NCBI GenBank assembly: GCA_916719935.1
Contig: CAKAPY010000007.1
Span: 1 to 17,147 of the forward strand
Length of the DNA: 17,147 nt
Reading direction: 5' to 3'
Source of the DNA: an uncultured Actinomyces sp.
Lineage (GTDB): Bacteria; Actinomycetota; Actinomycetes; Actinomycetales; Actinomycetaceae
A program made the position numbers and the translations under genes. The first letter of the stretch is position 1; the number at the start of each line of letters is the position of its first letter. The notes beneath the pieces are model-generated. The model was not told where the DNA came from, did no database searches, and saw only the letters and a program-made list of their open reading frames with translations. Shown here one piece after another: positions 1-7,614 of this stretch.

Positions 1-200
1 ATCGCGACGCGTTCTCCCCCACAGGACGCTCGCCAATCTCCTGCTGAAGACGCACAAGGTACCCGTCGGGGTCCTGAACCAAGAACTGACGGACGCCGAT
101 CTCAATGTCGCCTGCCCGATACCACTTCTCTTCGGGCTCAACAAAGATTGGCCACCCTGCGTTCTTGACACGCCACAATGCGGCATCCAAGTTCTCGACC
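1..200 (-). pseudogene. VOC (glyoxalase/bleomycin-resistance) protein, 5'-truncated copy 1, runs off window
   Basis: Read on the minus strand from about 199 to 1, this codes for the C-terminal part of a vicinal-oxygen-chelate protein. It begins VENLDAALWRVKNAGWPIF and continues with EPEEKWYRAGDIEIG, RQFLVQDPDGYLVRLQ and QEIGERP, the usual closing strands of bleomycin-resistance-type VOC proteins. Such proteins are typically 110-130 residues of paired beta-alpha-beta-beta-beta modules; only about 65 residues are visible, and the 3' end lies beyond base 1. Upstream of about position 200 on the minus strand the similarity stops abruptly and the sequence becomes the antisense of copy 2, so the N-terminal half is missing. 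No start codon or ribosome site belongs to it. Family identity is clear from the motifs; the substrate is unknown. Confidence 0.75.
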
Positions 201-440
201 GGCTCCCTTGAACGACCGCTTGGCCGCGGGATCAACTTCGAGGTGCAGGTCGAGAATCTAGATCCTGCGTTGCAGCGCATCATGAGCGCAGGATGGCCAG
301 TCTTCATTGAGCCTGAAGAGAAGTGGTATCGGGCAGGCGATATTGAGATCGGCGTCCGTCAGTTCTTGGTTCAGGACCCTGACGGCTACCTTCTGCGCCT
401 TCAGCAGGAGATAGGTGAGAGACCTGCGGGGGAGAGTACG
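8..440. repeat. Imperfect inverted repeat made by two head-to-head VOC gene fragments
   Basis: Bases 199 down to 8 (minus strand) align without gaps to 249-440 (plus strand). I count 30 mismatches in 192 bases, about 84% identity. The longest identical run covers the codons for IEIGVRQFLVQDP (38 bases). The arms are separated by about 49 bases that belong only to copy 2. The junction sits at 198-200, where the bases ACC fit both copies (the start of copy 2's TGSLERP and the 5' edge of copy 1). Confidence 0.8.
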
Positions 441-476
441 CAGCCGACCATCGAAGTTGTCAAGGACGTCGATTAA
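198..476 (+). pseudogene. VOC (glyoxalase/bleomycin-resistance) protein, 5'-truncated copy 2
   Basis: The plus strand codes for TGSLERPLGRGINFEVQVEN, then DPALQRIMSAGWPVF, EPEEKWYRAGDIEIG, RQFLVQDPDGYLLRLQ and QEIGERP, ending at the TAA at 474-476. The TG-LERP-GRGINF stretch is what I recall as the start of the second half of actinobacterial bleomycin-resistance-type VOC proteins, so only the C-terminal module survives. An open frame does continue upstream to an ATG at 105, but that part is the antisense of copy 1 and does not resemble a VOC N-terminus. The piece is therefore a remnant, not an intact gene. It is about 83% identical in protein to copy 1, and many of the base differences are silent. 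It ends 43 bp from the convergent helicase gene. Confidence 0.75.
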
Positions 477-519
477 GAGCTATTCCCGCGCAAGATCCAG
501 TAAACCTCGCAGAAGGAGC

Positions 520-3282
520 CTACCGCGCGTCGACCGTGAGCACGGTCAGAACCACCCGCTTTTCCTTGTCAGAGGCGGTCAAGTCCACGAGGCCGGCAAA
601 GCACCAATCCATATTGCCTTCCGGATCTGTGATGGTCTGAGTCGCCAGCCAGACTGAACCAGCGGGAGCTTCGTCGACAGCCCGTGCTAGGGCCTCGAAA
701 CGACTGCGCTGATTGGCGTGATCCCGAGCGGAGAAGGGCATCACGGCCAAGATGTCCTCGCCACTGATCTTTTCTTCCAATGCGCATAGCGCTTGGGAAC
801 GGGCACCTTGATTGATATCAATCCAATCATGTTCAGCCCAGTAGCGCTCCAAGACATGATCCCAATCATCACCGGTCCACGGCGTCACCTGAGCAAAGAG
901 CCCGTCGCTATCTGCGGCCTGCGCAGTTGCTTGCTCAAGTCCATCGACGTCATCGCGGCTCATCAACTCAACAAAATGAAAGAGCGCCCGACGTACGGAA
1001 TTACGGAAAGCGTGGAGATTTGCCGTGAAAGCAACAACGCCGGACTCATCCGCACCAAACGCGCGCTCAAGCCCAACGGCAGAAGCTTCCCCTTCGGCCT
1101 CGGCTAATTCTTCCCCGTTCATCATTGCTTCCCACTCATCCAGAAGCGAGGAATCAACGCTGCGGATCAGATCGGCCAACCACGAAATCATGGACTCAAG
1201 TTCCTCGGTCATGATTTCTTCGGGGATCACCTGGCGCATCATCCGATAGGCATCACTGAGATAGCGCAAGATAACGCCCTCTGAACGCCCGACGTCGTAA
1301 CGGGAAATGAGTTCGGTAAAGGTCATGGCGTTTTCGATCATCTCGCGAATGACCGACTTGGGTGAGAGCTCAAGATCTCCCACCCACGGGTTTGAGCGCG
1401 CATAGACACTAAACGCGGGGGAGAGGAGTTCTTCCAAAGGCTTAGGCCACGAAATCTCTTCCAAGGCGGCCATGCGCTCGTCATACTCCATCCCCTGCGC
1501 CTTCATCGAGGCAACGGCAGCAGCTTTTGCCTGGTTTTCTTGCGCATACAGCAGGGGCCGGGGGTCCTCAAGCACGGCCTCGACAATGGAAATCACGTCA
1601 AGGGCAAAGGTCGGCGAATCCGGATCAAGAAGCTCGAACGCAGCCAGTGCAAAGGGAGAAAGTGGCTGATTGAGGGCAAAATCGTCCGGCAGGTCCGCAA
1701 CCAACTGCAACCTAGAGACACCCAATTCCTGAGCCCGGGCACTGGAGAGATGCTCAACAACCCCGGCTTGGAGAAGAGAAGTATAAATATCTGCTAGATG
1801 ACGGATATGCGGATTTGCAGGAAGCGGCTGGTCATCATTGTGCAATGCCAAGTCGACGAGGTGCTCTGCAGGATCTCGCCCAGCATCTGCTGCTCCACCC
1901 AACACGTTGAGAACAGTGGAGTGAGTCATCTCAAAGTGAGACTGCAATGCTTCGGGAGCAGCATCACGCAGGCGCTCAAAAGTCGAACGAGACCAAGTGA
2001 TCTGGCCTTCCTTTGGGCCGCTGCGCTTCTTGGAGGCCTTCTTCTTGGCTCTCTTCGCCTCGCGCTCGTCACGAGCCGCCTCCTGCGCAGCCGTTAAACG
2101 GGCGCGCTCGCGGGCTGTTTCCACTTCGTGCTCGGGGGCCAGAACGCGAACAAAACCAACGGTGTCAAAACCTGCGCGTCCCGCGCGCCCGGCAATCTGG
2201 TGGAATTCACGCGAACGCAGGTGACGCATTTTGCTTCCGTCGAACTTCACCAAGGAGGTCAGCAATACCGTGCGAATGGGGACATTGATACCGACTCCAA
2301 GGGTGTCGGTTCCGCAGATGACGGGAAGCAGTCCCTGCTGTGTCAGGCGCTCAACAAGTCGGCGATACCTGGGCAGCATTCCCGCGTGGTGAACGCCAAT
2401 GCCGTGGGAGAGGAGTCCGCGCAAAGTCTGCCCAAAACCCTTTGTAAAACTCACTGACGAGAGCTCACGCGCGATTTGGCTACGAACCTCGGGGGGAACA
2501 AGCTTGCGGTCCATCAATGACGAGGCCGTATCAACCGCATCTTTTTGCGAGAAATGAACGATGTAGATCGGGTGGCGTCCCTCTGAAAGTAGGCGTTCGA
2601 CAGTGTCCTGAAGAGTGTCGACAACATAGTCGTATTCCAAAGGAACGGGGCGCTGTGCATCGGTAATTTCTACCGTCGGCCGTCCCGTGCGATCCGTCCA
2701 TTGCTTGCGGAAAACAGTCGTATCTCCAAGCGTCGCGCTCATTGCAATGAACTGTGGGCGCGTGAGCTCAAGGAGCGGAACCTGCCAGGCCCAGCCTCGT
2801 TGCGGATCAGCATAGAAATGGAACTCATCCATGACGATCATGTCGGCATCGAGCGTCGGTCCTTCACGCAGGGACTGATTTGCCAGGATTTCTGCAGTGC
2901 AGCAAATGATAGGAGCATCTGCGTTCAACGAGACATCGCCCGTCACCATCCCGACATTGTCGGCGCCAAACAGTGACACCAAGTCGAAAAACTTTTCGGA
3001 GACCAGCGCTTTCAGTGGCGCCGTGTAGTACGAGCGGCCACCATGCGCCATCGATACAAAATGCGCAGCCAAAGCAATCATCGACTTACCAGAGCCAGTG
3101 GGCGTTGCTGCAATGACGTGGTTTCCCGACAAAATCTCAATTAAAGACTCATCTTGGTGCCGGTAGAGCGGACGCCCCGTTGACGATGCCCACGATGAAA
3201 ATGCCTCATACAGGGCATCATCGTCGGTCAATACACCGCGATCTTCCAGATCATCGAGGAGTTCATTTAACGGAGCGCTCAT
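520..3282 (-). CDS. DEAD/DEAH-box helicase with C-terminal DUF3516 domain (Ski2-like)
   Basis: ATP-dependent superfamily 2 helicase of 920 residues, of the actinobacterial DUF3516 type and probably cytoplasmic and RNA-directed. Visible motifs in order are Walker A ATPTGSGKS (59-67), motif Ia TAPLKAL (87-93), motif II MDEFHFY (151-157), motif III MSATLGD (181-187), HHAGMLP (298-304), GTDTLGVGIN (324-333) and motif VI HQIAGRAGRAG (361-371). A Lys/Arg-rich linker follows (about 405-423). The C-terminal half carries the RYDVGRSEGVILRYLSDAYR and DPEGNMDWCF...DLTASD stretches that I recognise as DUF3516. The start is the ATG at 3282, followed by MSAPLNELLDDLEDRG, with AAGATAGAAG just upstream. The gene is divergent from the AGCS symporter across 136 bp. 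DUF3516 helicases are annotated as putative RNA helicases; the actual substrate is not known to me. Confidence 0.9.
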   Translation of the reverse strand: MSAPLNELLDDLEDRGVLTDDDALYEAFSSWASSTGRPLYRHQDESLIEILSGNHVIAATPTGSGKSMIALAAHFVSMAHGGRSYYTAPLKALVSEKFFDLVSLFGADNVGMVTGDVSLNADAPIICCTAEILANQSLREGPTLDADMIVMDEFHFYADPQRGWAWQVPLLELTRPQFIAMSATLGDTTVFRKQWTDRTGRPTVEITDAQRPVPLEYDYVVDTLQDTVERLLSEGRHPIYIVHFSQKDAVDTASSLMDRKLVPPEVRSQIARELSSVSFTKGFGQTLRGLLSHGIGVHHAGMLPRYRRLVERLTQQGLLPVICGTDTLGVGINVPIRTVLLTSLVKFDGSKMRHLRSREFHQIAGRAGRAGFDTVGFVRVLAPEHEVETARERARLTAAQEAARDEREAKRAKKKASKKRSGPKEGQITWSRSTFERLRDAAPEALQSHFEMTHSTVLNVLGGAADAGRDPAEHLVDLALHNDDQPLPANPHIRHLADIYTSLLQAGVVEHLSSARAQELGVSRLQLVADLPDDFALNQPLSPFALAAFELLDPDSPTFALDVISIVEAVLEDPRPLLYAQENQAKAAAVASMKAQGMEYDERMAALEEISWPKPLEELLSPAFSVYARSNPWVGDLELSPKSVIREMIENAMTFTELISRYDVGRSEGVILRYLSDAYRMMRQVIPEEIMTEELESMISWLADLIRSVDSSLLDEWEAMMNGEELAEAEGEASAVGLERAFGADESGVVAFTANLHAFRNSVRRALFHFVELMSRDDVDGLEQATAQAADSDGLFAQVTPWTGDDWDHVLERYWAEHDWIDINQGARSQALCALEEKISGEDILAVMPFSARDHANQRSRFEALARAVDEAPAGSVWLATQTITDPEGNMDWCFAGLVDLTASDKEKRVVLTVLTVDAR

Positions 3283-3418
3283 GCTTCTATCTTCCCAGAC
3301 GTCCCCTCATTTGCGTCCAGTTTGCGGCTGAATGCGAAGAAGATGCCCCATCGCGATAGACTTCGAGGCACTGCCTTAAGGCCTTGTTGAAAGTAGATAG
3401 TAGATAGCGGAGGAACGA

Positions 3419-4897
3419 ATGGCGGATCTGGCACAGTCCATCCAAAACATTGCTGACTGGATTACCCTGCACATCACAGTGTGGGTCCTCATCGGAACCG
3501 GTCTGTACTTGACTCTGCGCTCGCGATTCATGCAAATTCGCCAATTCCCCGAGATGATCCGATCGATCTCTGGCTCCCGAGGTGGCGCAAAGGGTGGAAT
3601 TTCGTCCTTCCAAGCCTTCACGATCTCGCTGGCTGCGCGCGTGGGTGTCGGTAACGTTTTCGGCGTGGCCGTTGCTCTTCTCGTGGGTGGCCCGGGTGCA
3701 ATCTTCTGGATGTGGGTCGTTGCCATCGTCGGCATGGCGACCGCCTTCTTCGAGGCCACGCTCGCCCAGGTCTTTAAGGTTCGCTCCGCTGACGGAACCT
3801 TCCGCGGCGGTCCCGCGTACTACATTGCCCGCGGTATGAAGAATAAGATTCTGGCCAGCATTTTCGCCATCATCACCGTTGTGACCTGCGCATTCGTCAT
3901 CACTTCTGTGCAATCCAACGCCATTGCTTCGACCCTCCTCTCCGCTTTGAGCCCCTCGGCCCGTGAACCGATCGCGGGATTGGGAGGCCTGTCCAGCGCA
4001 CACCTGGTCATCGCTGCGCTTCTCTTTGTGTTCTCCGCAATGGTGATCTTCGGCGGAATTAAGACCGTCGCTCGCGTGACCGAGTGGATGGCGCCGATCA
4101 TGGCCACCGTCTACGTCATCATGGTTGCGGTGATCTGCGTAATGAACCTGCCTAAGTTCGGCGCTGTCATCGGTCAGATCTTCGCCGCGGCTTTCGCTCC
4201 GCAACCGACCCTTGCGGGCTTGGGTGGTGGAATCCTCGCCGCGGTCATCAACGGTACGAAGCGTGGTCTCTTCTCGAACGAGGCCGGTCAGGGTACCGCG
4301 CCCAACGCTGCGGCAACCGCGACCGTATCGCACCCCGTTCGTCAAGGTCTCATCCAGTCTCTGGGCGTTTTCGTTGACACGATCATCGTGTGTACTGCAA
4401 CTGCTTTCGTCATCTTGATTGCCGGCGAGAAGGTTTGGTCCAACCCCGAGGCAAATCCGGCGAACCTGACAACCCTTGCGGTTGCCGATCAACTGGGACA
4501 GTGGACCATCATGCCCATGTCGATCCTGATCTTCGTTCTTGCCTACTCCTCCGTCATTGCGGCTTACGTCTACTCCGAGATCAACCTGTCTTTCGTTGTC
4601 AAGTCCAAGGCTGCAACCTGGGCGGTACGCATCATTTCCGTGGCCTCGGTCGTCATCGGTGCGCTGACCACCCTTGATCTGGTCTGGAACGCGGTTGATA
4701 TCGCAATGGCCATCATGACGGTGACGAACCTGGTTGCTTTGATTGTCCTTGCCCCTTGGGGTTTGGGCGCGCTGCGCGATTATGAGTCCCAGCGCAAGAG
4801 TGGCATTGCTGATCCGGTGTTCGTTGCGAAGGATAATCCGCTCCTTCCTGGCGACCTTCCCGGCGATGTGTGGGATGGGGAGCCTACTTCGCGATAG
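3419..4897 (+). CDS. Sodium:alanine/glycine symporter, AGCS family
   Basis: Integral membrane transporter of 492 residues that takes up alanine or glycine (rarely other small amino acids) with Na+. AGCS signatures are clear: GGAKGGISSFQAFTISLAA (55-73) with the following RVGVGN, GGPGAIFWMWVVAIVGMATA (90-109), FRGGPAYYI (128-136) and KRGLFSNEAGQGTAPNAAAT (271-290). Ten to twelve hydrophobic segments are visible across the length, which is normal for the family. The ATG at 3419 is preceded by GGAGG at 3409-3413 with a short spacer. No terminator follows, and the FAH-family gene starts 27 bp downstream with a strong ribosome site, so the two are probably co-transcribed. Amino-acid specificity cannot be read from the sequence. 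A long antisense open frame across this gene is a codon-bias shadow. Confidence 0.93.
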   Translation: MADLAQSIQNIADWITLHITVWVLIGTGLYLTLRSRFMQIRQFPEMIRSISGSRGGAKGGISSFQAFTISLAARVGVGNVFGVAVALLVGGPGAIFWMWVVAIVGMATAFFEATLAQVFKVRSADGTFRGGPAYYIARGMKNKILASIFAIITVVTCAFVITSVQSNAIASTLLSALSPSAREPIAGLGGLSSAHLVIAALLFVFSAMVIFGGIKTVARVTEWMAPIMATVYVIMVAVICVMNLPKFGAVIGQIFAAAFAPQPTLAGLGGGILAAVINGTKRGLFSNEAGQGTAPNAAATATVSHPVRQGLIQSLGVFVDTIIVCTATAFVILIAGEKVWSNPEANPANLTTLAVADQLGQWTIMPMSILIFVLAYSSVIAAYVYSEINLSFVVKSKAATWAVRIISVASVVIGALTTLDLVWNAVDIAMAIMTVTNLVALIVLAPWGLGALRDYESQRKSGIADPVFVAKDNPLLPGDLPGDVWDGEPTSR

Positions 4898-4924
4898 GCT
4901 ACTTGCGACACAAAGGAGGTCGTC

Positions 4925-5692
4925 ATGCGTATCGCTCGTTTTTCTCAAGGAAGCTCGATTTACTACGGAGCTTTAGAGGATGAATCGACTCGAATCGTTG
5001 GCTTGAAGGGTGACCCGCTCTTTTCGCCTGTCGAACCCTCGGGCCAGATTTTTGAGCTGGACGAAGTACGACTTCTCTCGCCTGTCATTCCTCGTTCCAA
5101 GGTTATTGGCCTAGGCGGGAACTATCCTGCTCCGGGCGCAGCTCCGAGCAATCCCCCTGCGCGTCCCAGCGTTTTCTTGAAGCCGAACACTACGGTGATT
5201 GGCCCCGATGACCCGATCGTCTTTCCTTCTTGGGGACAGGAAGTCTTTTACGAGGCCGAGCTTGCGGTGGTCATTAAAACCTTGGCCAAGGATGTGAGCG
5301 TTGAGGATGCTCCTTCGGTGGTGCTGGGCTATACCTGTGCGAACGACCTGACCGCGGCGGATGCTGCACGCGAGGACGGCGGCGCGCTTGGTCGCGCTAA
5401 GAGCTGGGATACCGCGTGCCCGCTTGGTCCATGGATCACGGTCGGTTCTTCTTTCGACCCTGATAATGCCCAGATCACGCTGCGCATTAACGGGGAAGAA
5501 CGGGGGAGTGGAAGCACCTCGCAAATGGGATATTCAATCGCTCAGATCGTGTCCTATGTGTCGGGAATTTTCACTCTACTGCCCGGTGACGTGATCCTAA
5601 CGGGCACTCCTGCCGGAGGCCGCCTGAATTCCGGTGAACGCGTTGAAGTCGAGATCGAGGGCATTGGATCGCTGACAAACCTGGCGATGTAG
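4925..5692 (+). CDS. Fumarylacetoacetate hydrolase (FAH) family protein
   Basis: Metal-dependent enzyme of 255 residues in the FAH fold family (fumarylpyruvate, acylpyruvate, HHDD isomerase or oxaloacetate decarboxylase type activities). The metal ligands fit the family: E110 and E112 in EVFYEAELAVVI, and D141 in YTCANDLTA, with the usual spacing of about 30 residues. Also present are FLKPNT (85-90), RAKSWDTACPLGPW (157-170) and the C-terminal LLPGDVILTGTPAG motif. The start is the ATG at 4925, with a near-perfect AAAGGAGGT at 4912-4920. In many actinobacteria (for example Mycobacterium Rv2993c beside gltS, from memory) a gene like this lies directly next to gltX; here about 5.6 kb separates them. 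A rho-independent terminator follows. The exact substrate is not assignable. Confidence 0.9.
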   Translation: MRIARFSQGSSIYYGALEDESTRIVGLKGDPLFSPVEPSGQIFELDEVRLLSPVIPRSKVIGLGGNYPAPGAAPSNPPARPSVFLKPNTTVIGPDDPIVFPSWGQEVFYEAELAVVIKTLAKDVSVEDAPSVVLGYTCANDLTAADAAREDGGALGRAKSWDTACPLGPWITVGSSFDPDNAQITLRINGEERGSGSTSQMGYSIAQIVSYVSGIFTLLPGDVILTGTPAGGRLNSGERVEVEIEGIGSLTNLAM

Positions 5693-5718
5693 CAATTATT
5701 TCTGCTCGGATTTTTTCT

Positions 5719-5756
5719 TTGGGGTGACCGCCTAGTGTGGCCACCCCAAGGTTTTT
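5719..5756 (+). terminator. Rho-independent terminator after the FAH-family gene
   Basis: TTGGGGTGACC (5719-5729) pairs with GGCCACCCCAA (5739-5749) with one mismatch and a 9-base loop, followed by GG and then TTTTT (5752-5756). It lies 27 bp after the FAH stop codon and separates the symporter/FAH unit from the toxin-like cassette. The next 149 bases hold no gene that I can support. Confidence 0.85.
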
Positions 5757-5905
5757 GATGACCACGTTCTGATGTCCAAGCTAGTGAAATTTTTAGAGAA
5801 CTGGTCTGCGGATGTAGCGTAAGAGCATGACATCTTTGTCGGGTTTGAGCGGATTCAAAAGACGTTTCGCTTTGCTGAAGACAAGGAGGCTTCAGGTGGT
5901 GCTTG

Positions 5906-6436
5906 ATGGACTTTGCTAATCGCCTTGCTGAGGTACTTTATGATTCCTGGGGAATGAAGGTGCACGGAAGCTTTGCTACTGCCCGTGGGGTCGTCTTCAA
6001 TACTCCGGTTTTGGCTGCTCCCCACGAAGAGGCCGATTACCAAGAAGGGCTATATTCCTTCTACTACTGCGAGCGTGCCTCCAGAGGTGCTGCCTTGTTT
6101 CGGACGGCTAATCGGCACGTTTTTGACCACTGCGTGCTTCAGTACTATGGAAATTCTCTGCGCAGTCGATACGGTTTTCTCAAATTGACACTGGGAGACA
6201 GCGCTTCGATCCATCCGGGGTGGGCAATGGTTCACACGGGTTCTTCGCTTCGACATGATTACCTTGGAATTCGCTCAGACGATGGGAACTTCTATCCGTG
6301 CGAATCGAGCGATTTTCGCCTGCTCGCAGGTCTTTCTCACGTGGGTGAGTATTCGCCTTTGGATGTGTTGGAGTGTTACTTGCGTGAGGATGCGGCGCCG
6401 CTTTTAACGCAGTGGCTTTTGAAGCCCGCAGGATGA
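5906..6436 (+). CDS. Immunity-like protein A, upstream partner of TNT-like gene
   Basis: Protein of 176 residues with no signal peptide or membrane segment, so probably cytosolic. I do not recognise it with certainty. It shares a pattern with the protein at 6923-7447: an aromatic strand ending in ER, a central G..(A)RS-YG/YLG stretch (here GNSLRSRYGF), and a C-terminal helix VLECYLREDAAPLLTQWLL that matches LLDAYMSEDGGILRNWIL there. This makes the two paralogous or same-family. Size, pairing and position beside a TNT-like protein suggest a TNT immunity factor (IFT/Imm61-like), but that is inference. The ATG at 5906 is chosen; GGTGG (5895-5899) is closely spaced to it and AAGGAGG (5883-5889) lies further up. 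A TTG at 5903 is the alternative. It ends 49 bp before the toxin-like start. Confidence 0.6.
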   Translation: MDFANRLAEVLYDSWGMKVHGSFATARGVVFNTPVLAAPHEEADYQEGLYSFYYCERASRGAALFRTANRHVFDHCVLQYYGNSLRSRYGFLKLTLGDSASIHPGWAMVHTGSSLRHDYLGIRSDDGNFYPCESSDFRLLAGLSHVGEYSPLDVLECYLREDAAPLLTQWLLKPAG

Positions 6437-6485
6437 CATGTTTCGTGGCATATGATGGGAAGCAGCTCACGGAAAGGTGAAATAC

Positions 6486-6926
6486 ATGGATTCAGCGATG
6501 ACTCCAGAGTCTAAGGAACCGCAGGGTCCTTTGCGTTGGTTGATGGACAGTGAAGAGGTGAGTTCTTCACTGGTGCGTTCCAGCATTGAGCAGTTCACCA
6601 GCCTGGAGGCCTACACCTCTAAGTACGGCGACATGGTCGATATGATCGGCTACCCCTATCTTTCGCGTGTGTGGCAGGTTAATCCCAATGGCAAGCCCTA
6701 TTCCTTCGAACAGCGCTGCCTGGCAATCACCGATGTCCACTCGCCCTACTACGCGTATACGATTGCGAAGCTTCCTGTGTACGCGTTGATCGTGACCGGA
6801 GTGACTGCACCGAACTTCGGAATGGAAGGTGGCGCGCGGGAAGTACGTTTCATCTACGGTGGCGAACTTTTGACGGTCGCCGAGTGCGTTGAACTGGGTA
6901 TCTTGAAGGGACGGTCTCTGTCATGA
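6486..6926 (+). CDS. TNT-like (tuberculosis necrotizing toxin-type) domain protein, stand-alone
   Basis: Protein of 146 residues whose C-terminal 100 or so follow the TNT pattern known from CpnT of M. tuberculosis, an NAD+ glycohydrolase. Visible are SKYGD (45-49), NGKPYSFEQR (68-77), SPYYAYTIAKLPV (86-98), the strand and turn TGVTAPNFGMEGGAREV (104-120), and LTVAECVELGIL (129-140). In the family the last glycine-rich turn reads roughly FGQPGGGxQY with a catalytic glutamine; here it is FGMEGGAREV, so that position is Glu119. The basic residue before YG is also Lys rather than Arg. Activity is therefore uncertain. There is no signal peptide and no WXG100, LXG or RHS part. The ATG at 6486 has GGAAAGG at 6471-6477 (8-base spacer); a GTG at 6477 overlaps that site and is less likely. 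Its stop overlaps the next start (ATGA). Family call is by eye. Confidence 0.6.
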   Translation: MDSAMTPESKEPQGPLRWLMDSEEVSSSLVRSSIEQFTSLEAYTSKYGDMVDMIGYPYLSRVWQVNPNGKPYSFEQRCLAITDVHSPYYAYTIAKLPVYALIVTGVTAPNFGMEGGAREVRFIYGGELLTVAECVELGILKGRSLS

Positions 6927-7447
6927 GTACTACCAGTCAACTGGTTGAATTCGCTAAATCCTCTGGCGCTTTCTGGATGAATCGCGGCACTGGTATTGCA
7001 CTGACGTGGGATAGCGGTATTTACTGGCATAATTTGTGGACCGAGCATGATGATCAGGGCACTTTGCTGTACAAGTATGGTCCCAGTGAGCGTTGGGAGG
7101 ATCGCTCGACTTTCGTTGCTTCTCCCTTCGAGGATTGGACGGCAAAGGGCGCGATTATCCACGTGGGCGAGTTCGCACGTAGTTATCTAGGTTGGGATCC
7201 GATCATCATTCCGCAGGTTGATTCTGATCCCGTTGCTCATCCTTACGTGTATTCGCAGTTCTTTCCTTGGGTTGGAGGGCTTGAGTTGGATGGAAAAGTC
7301 CTGCCTTTGACCGTCCGCACAATATTCCCCACCCACCGAGAACTCACTGAGTTTGCGCATATTGCGTCTGTTGATTCCCAAAAATTGCTGGATGCATATA
7401 TGTCTGAAGATGGTGGAATTCTGCGGAATTGGATTCTCCGCAGTTAG
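6923..7447 (+). CDS. Immunity-like protein B, coupled to TNT-like gene
   Basis: Protein of 174 residues, soluble, with no signal peptide. It starts within the stop of the TNT-like gene (ATGA overlap, 6923-6926), a sign of translational coupling; GAAGGGA lies at 6905-6911. It is rich in Trp and Tyr (WMNRG, WDSGIYWHNLW, YLGWDP) and contains KYGPSERWEDRSTF, GEFARSYLGWD and a C-terminal LLDAYMSEDGGILRNWIL. These match the corresponding parts of the protein at 5906-6436 in order and spacing, so both are probably the same family. A TNT-type immunity protein (IFT/Imm61-like) is the best guess from context; I cannot confirm the family. Base composition in parts is lower than in the flanking housekeeping genes (27 G+C in the 60 bases from 7021, against 38 in the 60 bases from 11761 in gltX), which fits acquisition. 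A strong terminator follows. Confidence 0.6.
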   Translation: MSTTSQLVEFAKSSGAFWMNRGTGIALTWDSGIYWHNLWTEHDDQGTLLYKYGPSERWEDRSTFVASPFEDWTAKGAIIHVGEFARSYLGWDPIIIPQVDSDPVAHPYVYSQFFPWVGGLELDGKVLPLTVRTIFPTHRELTEFAHIASVDSQKLLDAYMSEDGGILRNWILRS

Positions 7448-7469
7448 TTTCTCGATTTTCGAGGCCGAG

Positions 7470-7508
7470 GCAGCCGGGTGGACGTGTTGAGTTCATCCGG
7501 CTGCTTTT
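7470..7508 (+). terminator. Rho-independent terminator closing the TNT-like cassette
   Basis: GCAGCCGGGTGGA (7470-7482) pairs with TTCATCCGGCTGC (7492-7504) over 13 bp, including two G-T pairs, with a 9-base loop, followed by TTTT (7505-7508) and CGTCTT. It lies 22 bp after the stop codon of immunity-like protein B. Confidence 0.88.
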
Positions 7509-7585
7509 CGTCTTGTGAAGGTGTGGGCAATCCCTCGACGCATTTTCGTGAGCATCTGCCCTTCGCCTGCTTGCTTTCCCTATAG

Positions 7586-7614
7586 TTCATAGTGTGGATT
7601 GAACGCCACATGAA
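7586..7614. promoter_or_regulatory. Imperfect inverted repeat upstream of NCS1 permease, possible operator
   Basis: TTCAT-AGT-GTGG (7586-7597) faces CCAC-ATGAA (7606-7614): nine paired bases interrupted by a 3-base bulge on the left, around an 8-base centre. A TATAGT at 7581-7586, usable as a -10 element, touches its left edge, though no convincing -35 sits 16-18 bases upstream. It is 33 bp before the permease start. It could be an operator or a 5'-UTR hairpin. Confidence 0.35.

Noticed and set aside
105..476. Intact 123-codon gene
   Set aside because: Its first third is the antisense of the opposite VOC fragment; only 198-476 is VOC-like.
3287..4948. 553-codon open frame on the minus strand
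   Set aside because: It is fully antisense to the AGCS symporter, whose signatures are unmistakable. The translation is rich in Arg, Asp, Gly and His with no domain, as expected from mirrored Ala/Val/Ile codons.
5772..5919. Two tiny open frames (16 and 30 codons) before the immunity-like gene
   Set aside because: No ribosome sites or recognisable features; they could occur by chance in a 150-base spacer.
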